Origin: Flavobacteriia bacterium
Lineage (GTDB): Bacteria > Bacteroidota > Bacteroidia > Flavobacteriales_D > Crocinitomicaceae
DNA length: 64,000 nt
Direction of reading: 5' to 3'
Assembly (NCBI GenBank): GCA_947462925.1
Contig: CANHQP010000018.1
Location: 1-64,000, forward strand
In this document: in pieces, positions 25,772 through 33,653 of the stretch
Numbering within the stretch: the first letter of the stretch is position 1
Layout: every line of letters begins with the position of its first letter
Position numbers and translations under genes: made by a program
Notes under the pieces: model-generated
What the model saw: only the letters and a program-made list of their open reading frames with translations
Databases searched by the model: none
What the model was told of the DNA's origin: nothing

Positions 25772-26671
25772 ATGAAGATACGCGATTTAATACGATCTTT
25801 GGCACCATCTTTTTTGTTAAATGCTTATAGACAAAAACAGAAAGACAAGCAACGACAACTGCTACAAAATCAAAAGTCAAAAGGCGAAATTTGGACGAAA
25901 GGAGATTTAGTTGCCCAATTAAAGTCAATTGGAATCATTGAGGGAGATGTTTTGTTAGTTCATTCAAGTTTGTCAAAAATTGGATTTATTGAAAATGGTC
26001 CCAAGGATCTTGTTGAAGCATTGTTAGAAGTTGTTGGTTCAGAAGGACATATTTTGATGCCAAATTCACCCAATGCTTCTTTTCAGTTAGAGTATATTCA
26101 GCATCTTTCTGTGTTTGATGTGCAAAATGAAGCTTCAAAACTGGGTGCAATCACAGAATATTTTAGAAAATTACCAAACGCCATTCGAAGTGAACATCCA
26201 ACAGAACCAGTTTCTTGTATCGGTCCAGATGCCAATTTTTTTGTTGACAATCATTTCGGAAATATCACACCATACAATGAAAACAGCCCGTTTTATAAGG
26301 TTTCTCAAATGAAAGGTAAAATCTTGTATGTCGGTGTAACATTAGATAATGCTGGAACTAATTTGCATACATTGGAAGATGCGATTTCTGATTTCAAGTT
26401 TCCAGTTTACCATGAACAAATTTTCGATGTGAAAGTCAAAAGCATAGATGGAACAGTGAAATCAATGCAAACTAAAGTACACAATCCAATTTGGTCTAAA
26501 AAGAGACAATGTGATGGACTTTTACCGCTTTTTGTAGAGAAAAATGTTGCAAGAAAAGTCAAAATTGGTCATGCAGAAACTTGGTTGTTTGATGCTGAGA
26601 AAATGTTAGAAGTAATGATTGAATCTTATCAATCGAATGGTGTAACAATGTATACGCCAAAAGGAAGTTAA
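25772..26671 (+). CDS. AAC(3)-family (aminoglycoside 3-N-acetyltransferase-like) acetyltransferase
   Basis: A 299-residue protein with the antibiotic N-acetyltransferase (AAC(3), FrbF-like) fold. Conserved blocks seen: EGDVLLVHSSLSKIG, HILMPNSP, AIRSEHPTEPVSCIGPDA, NENSPFYKVSQMKGKILYVGV and TNLHTLED with the conserved His and acidic residue. Chromosomal members in Bacteroidota and in polysaccharide clusters usually act on amino-sugars rather than on aminoglycosides, so the name does not imply resistance. An extra ~45-residue basic N-terminal region precedes the fold. It follows the WG-repeat gene with a 2-bp gap. Confidence 0.85.
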   Translation: MKIRDLIRSLAPSFLLNAYRQKQKDKQRQLLQNQKSKGEIWTKGDLVAQLKSIGIIEGDVLLVHSSLSKIGFIENGPKDLVEALLEVVGSEGHILMPNSPNASFQLEYIQHLSVFDVQNEASKLGAITEYFRKLPNAIRSEHPTEPVSCIGPDANFFVDNHFGNITPYNENSPFYKVSQMKGKILYVGVTLDNAGTNLHTLEDAISDFKFPVYHEQIFDVKVKSIDGTVKSMQTKVHNPIWSKKRQCDGLLPLFVEKNVARKVKIGHAETWLFDAEKMLEVMIESYQSNGVTMYTPKGS

Positions 26672-26742
26672 TTTTTGATATTTCAGTGCGTCAAAGTAGA
26701 TTTATTTACAAATTTTTTAGCTGAATTTTAATCTTCTCTTTG

Positions 26743-26750
26743 TATTTTTG
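26743..26750 (+). promoter_or_regulatory. -7 promoter element of menB
   Basis: TATTTTTG, 16 nt before the menB ATG at 26767. Its position excludes a TTG start proposed further upstream at 26740, which would lie in the promoter. Confidence 0.5.
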
Positions 26751-26766
26751 GGCAAAATTTTCAATC

Positions 26767-27588
26767 ATGAGTAAATTCAATTGGACAACAATCAAAAATT
26801 ATACAGATATCAAATTTGATTTCTTCGAAGGAATAGCAAAAATCACCATTAATAGACCAAAAGTTTACAACGCTTTTCGTCCAGAGACTAACATGGAAAT
26901 GTTGGATGCCATGAACATTTGCCGCGAGAGAAATGACGTTGGTGTTATTGTTTTGACTGGAGAAGGTGACAAAGCATTTTGTTCTGGAGGAGATCAAAAT
27001 GTGAAGGGAGTAGGAGGCTACATTTCTGAAAATGGCGTACCTCGTTTGAATGTATTGGATTTACATAAAGCCATTCGTTCAATGCCTAAGCCAGTAATCG
27101 CAATGGTAAACGGATATGCAATCGGCGGTGGTCACGTTTTACATGTTGTTTGTGATTTATCAATTGCTTCAGAAAATGCAAGATTTGGACAAACAGGTCC
27201 TAAAGTTGGAAGTTTTGATGGTGGTTTCGGTTCATCTTATTTAGCACGTTGTGTCGGACAGAAAAAGGCCCGTGAAATTTGGTTTTTGTGCGAACAATAT
27301 ACTGCCAAAGAAGCTGAAGACATGGGAATGGTAAACAAAGTTGTTCCGTTTGATCAATTAGAAGAAACGACTGTTCAATGGTGTAGAACGATAATGAAAC
27401 GCAGTCCTTTGGCAATCAGAATGATTAAAAGAGGATTGAATGCTGAATTAGATGGTCAACACGGATTGATGGAATTGGCTGGCGATGCGACTTTGATGTA
27501 TTATTTAACTGAAGAAGCACAAGAAGGAAAACATGCATTTTTGGAAAAAAGAGATCCTAATTTTCAAAAATTCCCAAAATTCCCTTGA
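26767..27588 (+). CDS. menB: 1,4-dihydroxy-2-naphthoyl-CoA synthase
   Basis: MenB closes the second ring in menaquinone synthesis, turning o-succinylbenzoyl-CoA into DHNA-CoA. The 273-residue protein is a crotonase-family enzyme: [39 protein letters not shown] (oxyanion loop), [45 protein letters not shown] (signature of MenB rather than other crotonases) and [16 protein letters not shown]. Menaquinone is the normal respiratory quinone of the Bacteroidota. No other men gene lies in the window, but a PaaI-type thioesterase two genes downstream is a candidate for the next step. Confidence 0.96.
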   Translation: MSKFNWTTIKNYTDIKFDFFEGIAKITINRPKVYNAFRPETNMEMLDAMNICRERNDVGVIVLTGEGDKAFCSGGDQNVKGVGGYISENGVPRLNVLDLHKAIRSMPKPVIAMVNGYAIGGGHVLHVVCDLSIASENARFGQTGPKVGSFDGGFGSSYLARCVGQKKAREIWFLCEQYTAKEAEDMGMVNKVVPFDQLEETTVQWCRTIMKRSPLAIRMIKRGLNAELDGQHGLMELAGDATLMYYLTEEAQEGKHAFLEKRDPNFQKFPKFP

Positions 27589-27628
27589 TTTTTTGATTAA
27601 CAGTAATTTACATTTTTATCAATAATTC

Positions 27629-28468
27629 ATGGCATTGTCAGATACAATTATTAAGAATTCTCCTATTTCAAACATTGAGAAAATTTTCAATTACAAACCT
27701 GCTGAAATCAATCAGTTGTTAATTAAATGGGGTACAAATTTGTTGATTACTGTCATCATTTTTGTAGTTGGTTTTTGGTTGGCAAAAATGGCTGCTAGAA
27801 CAGTTCGCAAAGTATTACAAAAAAGCAATACAGACGAAGGTTTAGTCACTTTTTTGACCAGTTTAACTTCCATGGTTTTGAAGGTTCTAGTTGTTGTAAC
27901 TGGAATCAATCAACTTGGAATTGAAATGACTTCATTTGTTGCCATTTTAGGAGCTGCAGGTTTGGCTGTAGGTATGGCGTTTTCCGGAACACTTTCAAAT
28001 TTTGCCGGCGGAGTAATGATTTTGGCTTTTAAACCGTTTAAAGTAGGTGATACAATCAAAGCGTTAACTGAAACCGGGACGGTGAAAGAAATTTTGATTT
28101 TCAACACTTATTTGCATACTGCTGATAACAAAGTAATTATTCTACCAAATGGCCCAGTTGCGAATGGAAATATTGTCAATTTTACGCGTGAACAAGTCCG
28201 CCGGGCTGATTTCAGTATTGGAATCGACTATGGAAATGATCTGAAATTGGTGAAAGATATTTTACACAAAATTATCGCCGAAGAACCTAGAATCATTGAA
28301 GAGCCAGCACCTTTCGTTGGAGTGGGGGATTTAGGAGTTGGAACCGTACAAATGATTGTGCGTGTTTGGGTTAAAACAGACGATCATGCTTCGGTTACAT
28401 TTTTCATTAACGAAAAAATATACCAAGAATTTGGTGATGCGAAAATTGCGATGCCAGCACTTTCTTAA
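27629..28468 (+). CDS. mscS: Small-conductance mechanosensitive channel (MscS family)
   Basis: A 279-residue channel with about three N-terminal transmembrane segments (33-57, 75-95, 100-125) and the MscS fold: VAILGAAGLAVGMAFSGTLSNFAGG is the glycine/alanine-rich pore helix TM3, followed by the beta domain FKVGDTIKALTETGTVKEILIFNTYL and ILPNGPVANGNIVNFT. It opens under membrane tension to release solutes on osmotic down-shock. It lies 40 bp after menB and 9 bp before the thioesterase gene on the same strand. Confidence 0.94.
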   Translation: MALSDTIIKNSPISNIEKIFNYKPAEINQLLIKWGTNLLITVIIFVVGFWLAKMAARTVRKVLQKSNTDEGLVTFLTSLTSMVLKVLVVVTGINQLGIEMTSFVAILGAAGLAVGMAFSGTLSNFAGGVMILAFKPFKVGDTIKALTETGTVKEILIFNTYLHTADNKVIILPNGPVANGNIVNFTREQVRRADFSIGIDYGNDLKLVKDILHKIIAEEPRIIEEPAPFVGVGDLGVGTVQMIVRVWVKTDDHASVTFFINEKIYQEFGDAKIAMPALS

Positions 28469-28477
28469 TTATTTTCT

Positions 28478-28912
28478 ATGAGCGATTTACAAAATCATCC
28501 ACTGATTCAAAAGTACATTGAATTCAATCAATTTGGAAAATTGATTGGGATGAATTTCGAAGTTGTTTCTGCTGGAAATATTGAATATTACCTTACAATT
28601 GATACTAAACATTTGGCAACTCCTTTAGCTGCTCACGGTGGAGCTATCGCTGCCTTATTGGATGCATCGCTAGGTGTTGCAGGTTTAAGCGCAGTTTGTG
28701 AAAATGAAAAGGTGGTTTCAACTTTAGAAATGAGCACACATTTTTTATTGCCAGCTTTGTTAGGAGATTCTTTGATTGCAAAAGCAAATGTCCTTTCTCA
28801 AGGAAATAGAATTTTAGTGATTGAAGCAAAAGTTTTTAACCAGAAAAATCAGCTGATTGCTACTGGGAATGGCACTTTTAATGCTTATCCGAAGGAAAAA
28901 GCGGGATTGTAG
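28478..28912 (+). CDS. PaaI-type hotdog thioesterase, possible DHNA-CoA thioesterase
   Basis: A 144-residue single hotdog-domain protein. The catalytic region LAAHGGAIAALLDASLGVAGLSA carries the HGG motif and the catalytic Asp (Glu in classic MenI/YdiI); the remaining strands include KVVSTLEMSTHFLLPALLGDSLIAKANVLSQG. Members cleave aromatic or fatty acyl-CoA. Its location nine bases after mscS and downstream of menB makes DHNA-CoA hydrolysis (MenI function) a reasonable hypothesis, but the Asp-type active site is shared with PaaI enzymes of phenylacetate degradation and other roles. Confidence 0.8.
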   Translation: MSDLQNHPLIQKYIEFNQFGKLIGMNFEVVSAGNIEYYLTIDTKHLATPLAAHGGAIAALLDASLGVAGLSAVCENEKVVSTLEMSTHFLLPALLGDSLIAKANVLSQGNRILVIEAKVFNQKNQLIATGNGTFNAYPKEKAGL

Positions 28913-28945
28913 TAATTTTAGAAAAGTTCGAAATATAGCGATATT

Positions 28946-29881
28946 TCATTCACTCCAAATTTCATTGATTCCCGATTGAAAATAGATTCTCGATTTTCGT
29001 ACTTGTGATTTTTCAAAAACAGGTTTTCCCTCTTCGTTCAATCTCGGATAGTGCGGCGTATTTCGTTCTAGACTTTTTGGTAAAAATAATAAATCATGCG
29101 CAAATCGATTTTGAGTTGCATGTCGAATATGTTCACTGTCGATGCCGATTTTAAAATTTGCATTTTGTTTTTCAAGAAAATTACGATAAAATCCTACTGA
29201 TAAAATCCCATGACTTGTTTTTCCATAAGGTAAATTTTCAAGGCATCTGAAACCACTAGGGCATTTGGATAAAGGAGTTTTATCCCAAAATGAATTCGCA
29301 GTTTCTCCCGTCCAAAGATTTAAGTTGGTGAAAAATTTCCAATCTCTGTATCGGTAATTGAGTTGTATCGTTCCTGTTCTAAATCGATCTTTTTGTTGAC
29401 CTCCAAATACATCATTTTCAAAGAGCAGGGAAAAGTATCGGAGATGTAATCCCCATCCACCAGACCTTTGTGAAGTTCCCGCTTGGTCAAAATACCAAAT
29501 ATAATTGTAGCCAAGGGCATTTGAAAATTTCGTCTGATGATTTAAACCATCAAATTGAAAATCAGGTGATAAATTCTTCCTTCCAGCCATTAACATTAAT
29601 CCAGCTGCATTTCGATTTTCCCAAAAATGAGTCCGATTTCCCAAACTCGTAAAGTTATATTTCAATTGTGAAGAAACGTTGAGCTGATAGAAAAAATCTG
29701 AATAATAGAAATTTCCTGATATTCCTAGCGCATTGATGTGTGTTCCAAATTGAACAACTGCTCCCAATTGAAATCCAATGGATGGATTTGATTTAAATTG
29801 TCCTAGTAAACTTGGAAAGTTCCAACTTAAAAGTGCTGAAATAAATACAAGGCGTCTTAAGCAAAACAATTTTAAAATCAT
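28946..29881 (-). CDS. Outer-membrane-type beta-sheet protein of the 'polymorphic toxin type 23' family
   Basis: From ATG at 29881 the protein is 311 residues with a signal peptide (MILKLFCLRRLVFISALLSWNFPSLLGQ); longer in-frame starts upstream run into the divergent histidine kinase gene and are not credible. The whole mature part matches what is annotated in many Bacteroidota as a polymorphic toxin type 23 domain: FGTHINALGISGNFYYSDFFYQL, FENDVFGGQQKDRFRTGTIQL, NLPYGKTSHGILSVGFYRN, LPKSLERNTPHYPRLNEEG and KSRIYFQSGIN. It has no toxin-delivery domain, no immunity gene and an alternating beta pattern, so an outer-membrane or periplasmic role is as likely as toxicity. Convergent with the thioesterase gene. 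Confidence 0.72.
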   Translation of the reverse strand: MILKLFCLRRLVFISALLSWNFPSLLGQFKSNPSIGFQLGAVVQFGTHINALGISGNFYYSDFFYQLNVSSQLKYNFTSLGNRTHFWENRNAAGLMLMAGRKNLSPDFQFDGLNHQTKFSNALGYNYIWYFDQAGTSQRSGGWGLHLRYFSLLFENDVFGGQQKDRFRTGTIQLNYRYRDWKFFTNLNLWTGETANSFWDKTPLSKCPSGFRCLENLPYGKTSHGILSVGFYRNFLEKQNANFKIGIDSEHIRHATQNRFAHDLLFLPKSLERNTPHYPRLNEEGKPVFEKSQVRKSRIYFQSGINEIWSE

Positions 29882-29951
29882 TCTAAGCAAATTTAGGATA
29901 ATATCCATACAACAATCCGCTAAAACAAAAATAAAGCCATCTATACGGAAG

Positions 29952-29984
29952 TTGAAAAAAAACTCGATGAACCGTTTATCTTTG
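29952..29984 (+). promoter_or_regulatory. Promoter of the LytS/LytTR pair, leaderless layout
   Basis: TTG at 29952-29954, a 22-bp spacer and TATCTTTG at 29977-29984. The ATG of the kinase begins only 5 nt later at 29990, which places the expected transcription start at or next to the start codon. Confidence 0.65.
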
Positions 29985-29989
29985 TTGAT

Positions 29990-31027
29990 ATGCAAACATC
30001 CAAATTTTTTTACTGGGGGGCTCAAGTTGGTGGCTGGTTCGTTTACGCGATGTTGACGATTTTGGCAACTTATGCAGATAATCCAGCCAAAATGAATTCT
30101 CAGTTTTGGATTTCGTTGCTGTTAATGATTGCTTCTGGATTAGGCGTTACTCATTTGATGCGTCTTTATTTATTGAATAGGAATTGGCTAAGATTAAAAT
30201 TTGGACCACTTGTTCCGCGAATAGTGATTATTTCAATTGTTACAGCAGCGATTTTTGTTGCTTTGATCCATTTGACATCTTGGATCATAGAAAGTGAAAA
30301 TATTTTCGACAATTCAATTTTCAATCTTGAACTATTGATTGACATTTTGAGTACTACCTTGTTGATGATATTGTGGAATGCAATCTATTTTACGTATCAT
30401 TTTTTTAAAAAGTCAATCGACCAAGAATTACATAATTTGCAATTGCAATCGAGTCAGAATGAAATTGAATTGAAAACTTTGCGCTCTCAATTGAATCCAC
30501 ATTTTTTGTTCAACTCATTAAATAGCATTCGTGCTTTGATTGATTTGGAGCCGGTTAAGGCGAAGCAATCTGTTACGACTCTATCAAATCTACTCCGAAA
30601 CTCGTTAGTTTTAGGTAAACATGAGTTCATCACTTTACAAGAAGAATTGCAAATTGTGAAAAGTTATCTTGAACTTGAAAAGATTAGATTTGAGGAGAGA
30701 TTAGAAGTTTTTTGGGAAATTGATGAATCTTTGAATGAAATTTTAGTACCACCTTTTATCTTGCAAACACAAGCTGAAAATGCAATCAAACACGGAATTT
30801 CAAAAATTGTGGAAGGTGGAAAAATAGTTATTTCAACAAAAAAAGTCAATGAATATTGGATTGAATTGACAATTTTGAATTCCGGAGAATTGGGATATCA
30901 AGTGGATACTGGAATTGGGATAGAAAATTCTAAACGCAGGTTAGATTTGCAATATAATGGAAATGCTTTGTTTGAATTATTTCAAAATAAAGATGAGGTC
31001 GTATGTAGCATAAAAATTAAGTTATGA
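29990..31027 (+). CDS. LytS-type sensor histidine kinase
   Basis: A 345-residue membrane kinase with four hydrophobic segments in the first 135 residues, a short coiled-coil linker (HNLQLQSSQNEIELKTLR), the His_kinase motif SQLNPHFLFNSLN with the phospho-accepting His at about 171, and a HATPase-like domain with QAENAIKHGIS (N box) and TGIGIENSKRRL (G box). This is the standard Bacteroidota LytS/YehU family with a four-helix sensor. It overlaps the response-regulator gene by four bases (ATGA), so the two form a two-component system. The signal sensed is unknown. Confidence 0.94.
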   Translation: MQTSKFFYWGAQVGGWFVYAMLTILATYADNPAKMNSQFWISLLLMIASGLGVTHLMRLYLLNRNWLRLKFGPLVPRIVIISIVTAAIFVALIHLTSWIIESENIFDNSIFNLELLIDILSTTLLMILWNAIYFTYHFFKKSIDQELHNLQLQSSQNEIELKTLRSQLNPHFLFNSLNSIRALIDLEPVKAKQSVTTLSNLLRNSLVLGKHEFITLQEELQIVKSYLELEKIRFEERLEVFWEIDESLNEILVPPFILQTQAENAIKHGISKIVEGGKIVISTKKVNEYWIELTILNSGELGYQVDTGIGIENSKRRLDLQYNGNALFELFQNKDEVVCSIKIKL

Positions 31028-31758
31028 AGGTAATTATCATTGATGACGAGAGATTAGCAAGGGAAGAGTTAAAATCTTTGCTTAGTCAATTTAGTTTTAT
31101 CGAAATTGTAGATGAAGCCAAAAATCCTGAAGAAGGAATTGCAAAAATCAAAGAGCATCAGCCAGATTTGATCTTTTTAGATATTCAAATGCCAGGAATG
31201 AATGGATTCGACATGTTGAAAAAACTCGATGAAATTCCAAAAGTTGTTTTTGTAACTGCTTACGATGAATTTGCATTGAAAGCTTTCGAAGTAAAAGCAT
31301 TGGATTATCTTTTAAAACCTGTTGATCCTGAAAGATTAAAGGAAACAATTCAAAAGGTGCAACTGCCTGAAGAAGAATTTGCTACTAAATTAAATCCCTT
31401 GCCAGCTCAGAAGGAAAAAGTCTTGCAAGCTGGTGACAAAATTTTCATCAAGGACGGCGAAAAATGCTGGTTCATTGATATTGCAGAAGTTCGCATGTTT
31501 GAATCTGATGGAAACTATGTTAAAGTCTATTTTGATAGATTTAGACCCTTGATTTTACGTTCATTAAATAGTTTAGAAGATCGATTAGACCCGAAATTAT
31601 TTTTCAGAGCAAATCGAAAATTTATCATCAATTTAAATTGGATCAGTGGTATTGAAAATTGGTTCAATGGAGGTTTACAAGTGAGTTTGAAAGACGGAGA
31701 AAAAGTTGAAATTTCTCGCCGTCAAGCCATTCGTTTTAAAGAATTGATGAGTTTGTAA
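31024..31758 (+). CDS. LytTR-family response regulator
   Basis: A 244-residue regulator: receiver domain residues 1-118 with acidic pocket D7/D8/E9, phospho-acceptor D53 in FLDIQMPGMNG, Thr in VFVTAYDEFA and Lys in LKPVD; LytTR DNA-binding domain residues ~140-244 with KIFIKDGEKCWFIDIAEVRMFE, DGNYVKVYF and FFRANRKFIINLNWI. LytTR proteins bind direct repeats upstream of targets and are phosphorylated by the partner kinase encoded directly upstream. Targets cannot be deduced here. Ends 8 bp from the convergent cvfB stop. Confidence 0.95.
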   Translation: MKVIIIDDERLAREELKSLLSQFSFIEIVDEAKNPEEGIAKIKEHQPDLIFLDIQMPGMNGFDMLKKLDEIPKVVFVTAYDEFALKAFEVKALDYLLKPVDPERLKETIQKVQLPEEEFATKLNPLPAQKEKVLQAGDKIFIKDGEKCWFIDIAEVRMFESDGNYVKVYFDRFRPLILRSLNSLEDRLDPKLFFRANRKFIINLNWISGIENWFNGGLQVSLKDGEKVEISRRQAIRFKELMSL

Positions 31759-31766
31759 ATTATCAA

Positions 31767-32597
31767 TTAAACCAAAGAAATATGGTCTTCATGAATTTCA
31801 ATTAACCTTTGTTTGTACAAGTTCCCAACTGCTTGTTTGAACGTTTTTTTACTCATTCCCAACGTGTCGCGAATTGCATCTGGATCACTTTTGTCTGTTA
31901 AGCGCAGTTTTCCTTCGTTTTTTTCTAAGAATTTTAAGATGATTTCGCTGTTTGGCTCAATTTTTTGAAATCCAGGTTTTTCTAAAGAAATATCCAATTT
32001 TCCATCCTCACGAACTTTGGTTACATACCCTTTACAACGTTCACCACGTTTCAAAAATCTGAAAATATCGCTGTTATATATTAAGCCACTGTAAGTATCA
32101 TTTACAACAACATTTTTTCCTAAATCCGTTGTTTCGCAGATTAATACATCTACTTCGTCTTTTTCTTTTACTACGATTAATTCTGTTTCAAAAAACTTTT
32201 TGACCTTAGCAGATGCTACCAATCTTTGCGTCGCTTCATCGAGATATAAATAAACAAGGTAATATTTACCTTCTTCCATTTTCAAACTTTGTTCTTTGAA
32301 AGGAACAAGCAAATCTTTTTCTAATCCCCAATCTAAAAAAGCGCCAAAATGAGTCACTTCTTTTACTTTCAGAAATTCAAATGAATTCAATTCTATCAAT
32401 GGTTTTTCAGTAGTAGCAACCAATCGATCTTCAGAATCAAGGTACAAAAAAACTTCTATTTCATCACCGATTGATAAATCAGGAGTTAGATATTTAGTTG
32501 GTAACAAAACATCATTGTCTTCATCATCGCCCAAATAGGCGCCAGGATTGGTGAAACGTAATATAGTAAGTGTATTGAATTGACCGAGATGCATCAT
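31767..32597 (-). CDS. CvfB/YitL-type S1-like RNA-binding protein
   Basis: A 276-residue cytoplasmic protein with S1-like domains in tandem and a C-terminal winged helix, as in CvfB (conserved virulence factor B). Seen: MHLGQFNTLTILRFTNPGAYLGD, VKEVTHFGAFLDWGLEKDLLVPF (first S1 block), RCKGYVTKVREDGKLDISLEKPG (second) and a C-terminal winged-helix-like segment DAIRDTLGMSKKTFKQAVGNLYK. CvfB binds RNA and influences virulence genes in staphylococci; its role in Bacteroidota is not known. Two neighbouring Met codons (MMHLG) are possible starts. Confidence 0.9.
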   Translation of the reverse strand: MMHLGQFNTLTILRFTNPGAYLGDDEDNDVLLPTKYLTPDLSIGDEIEVFLYLDSEDRLVATTEKPLIELNSFEFLKVKEVTHFGAFLDWGLEKDLLVPFKEQSLKMEEGKYYLVYLYLDEATQRLVASAKVKKFFETELIVVKEKDEVDVLICETTDLGKNVVVNDTYSGLIYNSDIFRFLKRGERCKGYVTKVREDGKLDISLEKPGFQKIEPNSEIILKFLEKNEGKLRLTDKSDPDAIRDTLGMSKKTFKQAVGNLYKQRLIEIHEDHISLV

Positions 32598-32677
32598 AAT
32601 TTTTCGTAAAGCACAAAGGTAGGAATAAACGGGGAAGGTTTATCGATTTCTTAAATTGGATTTTCTAGTGACAAAAA

Positions 32678-32709
32678 AAAGGTTATCAAGTATTGAACCG
32701 ATAACCTTT
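32678..32709 (-). terminator. Intrinsic terminator of the universal stress protein gene
   Basis: AAAGGTTATC (32678-32687) and GATAACCTTT (32700-32709) form a perfect 10-bp stem. Read on the minus strand it is followed by a T run (the A run before 32678 on the plus strand), placing it correctly after the UspA gene. Confidence 0.9.
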
Positions 32710-32730
32710 GCAATTTATTAATCTAAGTTT

Positions 32731-33537
32731 TTAAAAATAAGAACTTGATGCTGATTTTGAATTAATAATCGCGCAAGGCAAGTTCAATTCATTTGTCATC
32801 AATGATTGCGCAAATTTGTCAAATTGAGGCAACAAACTTTCTGTATGATATGCCAAAGCAATTAAATCACCTTGATTAGCTTTGGTGTAGTCAATAATTT
32901 TCTTTTGAAACGAACCGCTTCCATCGATGTGCGTTACATGCGAAGTCAGTTTTCTATCATCGTATTGATTTTTAACCAATAAAATACGAGTAGCCATTTT
33001 TTTACTTTGCAATGGATCTGTTACTTTTTCAGTCACAATGTGTAATTCTGCATCAAACATCATGGCCAAATCTCCCGCAACATTCGTGATTTGAAGACTC
33101 TCTTTGGTTAAATCAATTGGAACAATAATTTTCTTGATTTCGATTAGTGGTGTTTTTTCTTGAACAACTAAAAATGGCACATTTGAACTGGTAATCACTT
33201 TCATGGCGTGACTTCCGAACAATTTTTGCATTCCCACTTGTCCGTGAGTTCCCATGATAATTAGTTGGGCATATTCTCGTTTGGCAATTTTACCAATGTC
33301 TTCGAAAATCGAACCAACTTCAATCAATGAAGTCAATTCAACATTGGTTTCTTTTGGGAAATTATTTAAAATATCATCTAATTTTTGCTTAGCTGCTGCA
33401 ACTTTACTTTTATCAGAAACTATATGTACAACTTGAATTTCCGTTTTTACGTGTTTTCCAATGTGCATAGCATATTTCAAAGCAACATCACCAACACTAG
33501 TAAAATCATGTGGTACTAAATATAAATTATGACTCAT
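32731..33537 (-). CDS. Universal stress protein with two tandem UspA domains
   Basis: A 268-residue cytoplasmic protein. The first UspA domain (1-140) begins LYLVPHDFTSVGDVALKYA and carries the ATP-binding motif IMGTHGQVGMQKLFGSHAMKV (G-x2-G-x9-G-S). The second domain (about 145-262, IKKIIVPIDLTKESLQITNV) lacks a matching motif, with LIALAYHTESLLPQFDKFAQS in its place, so only the first half is likely to bind ATP. Tandem USPs with a degenerate second half are common in Bacteroidota. A TATTTTTG-type box lies at 33561-33554 on this strand. The gene is monocistronic. Confidence 0.92.
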   Translation of the reverse strand: MSHNLYLVPHDFTSVGDVALKYAMHIGKHVKTEIQVVHIVSDKSKVAAAKQKLDDILNNFPKETNVELTSLIEVGSIFEDIGKIAKREYAQLIIMGTHGQVGMQKLFGSHAMKVITSSNVPFLVVQEKTPLIEIKKIIVPIDLTKESLQITNVAGDLAMMFDAELHIVTEKVTDPLQSKKMATRILLVKNQYDDRKLTSHVTHIDGSGSFQKKIIDYTKANQGDLIALAYHTESLLPQFDKFAQSLMTNELNLPCAIINSKSASSSYF

Positions 33538-33653
33538 AGTTTGTTTTTTTATTCAAAAATAACGAAAAAATATGTCCAATGGTTGATTTTGAATCACCAA
33601 TGAACAAAATATGTCTTTGAATGATTAAATGTAAATTTTTGCTAAACAATTGA

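Noticed and set aside
25772-26671. Antibiotic resistance gene (AAC(3)).
   Set aside because: The fold is right, but the chromosomal setting next to a WG-repeat gene and sequence divergence argue for an amino-sugar or other natural substrate.
26740-26766. Extended menB starting with TTG at 26740.
   Set aside because: The TTG overlaps the TATTTTTG promoter box; MenB orthologues begin near the ATG at 26767.
28946-30025. Long form of the toxin-23-family protein starting at 30025.
   Set aside because: It would run 36 bp into the divergent kinase gene and through its promoter; a proper signal peptide begins at 29881.
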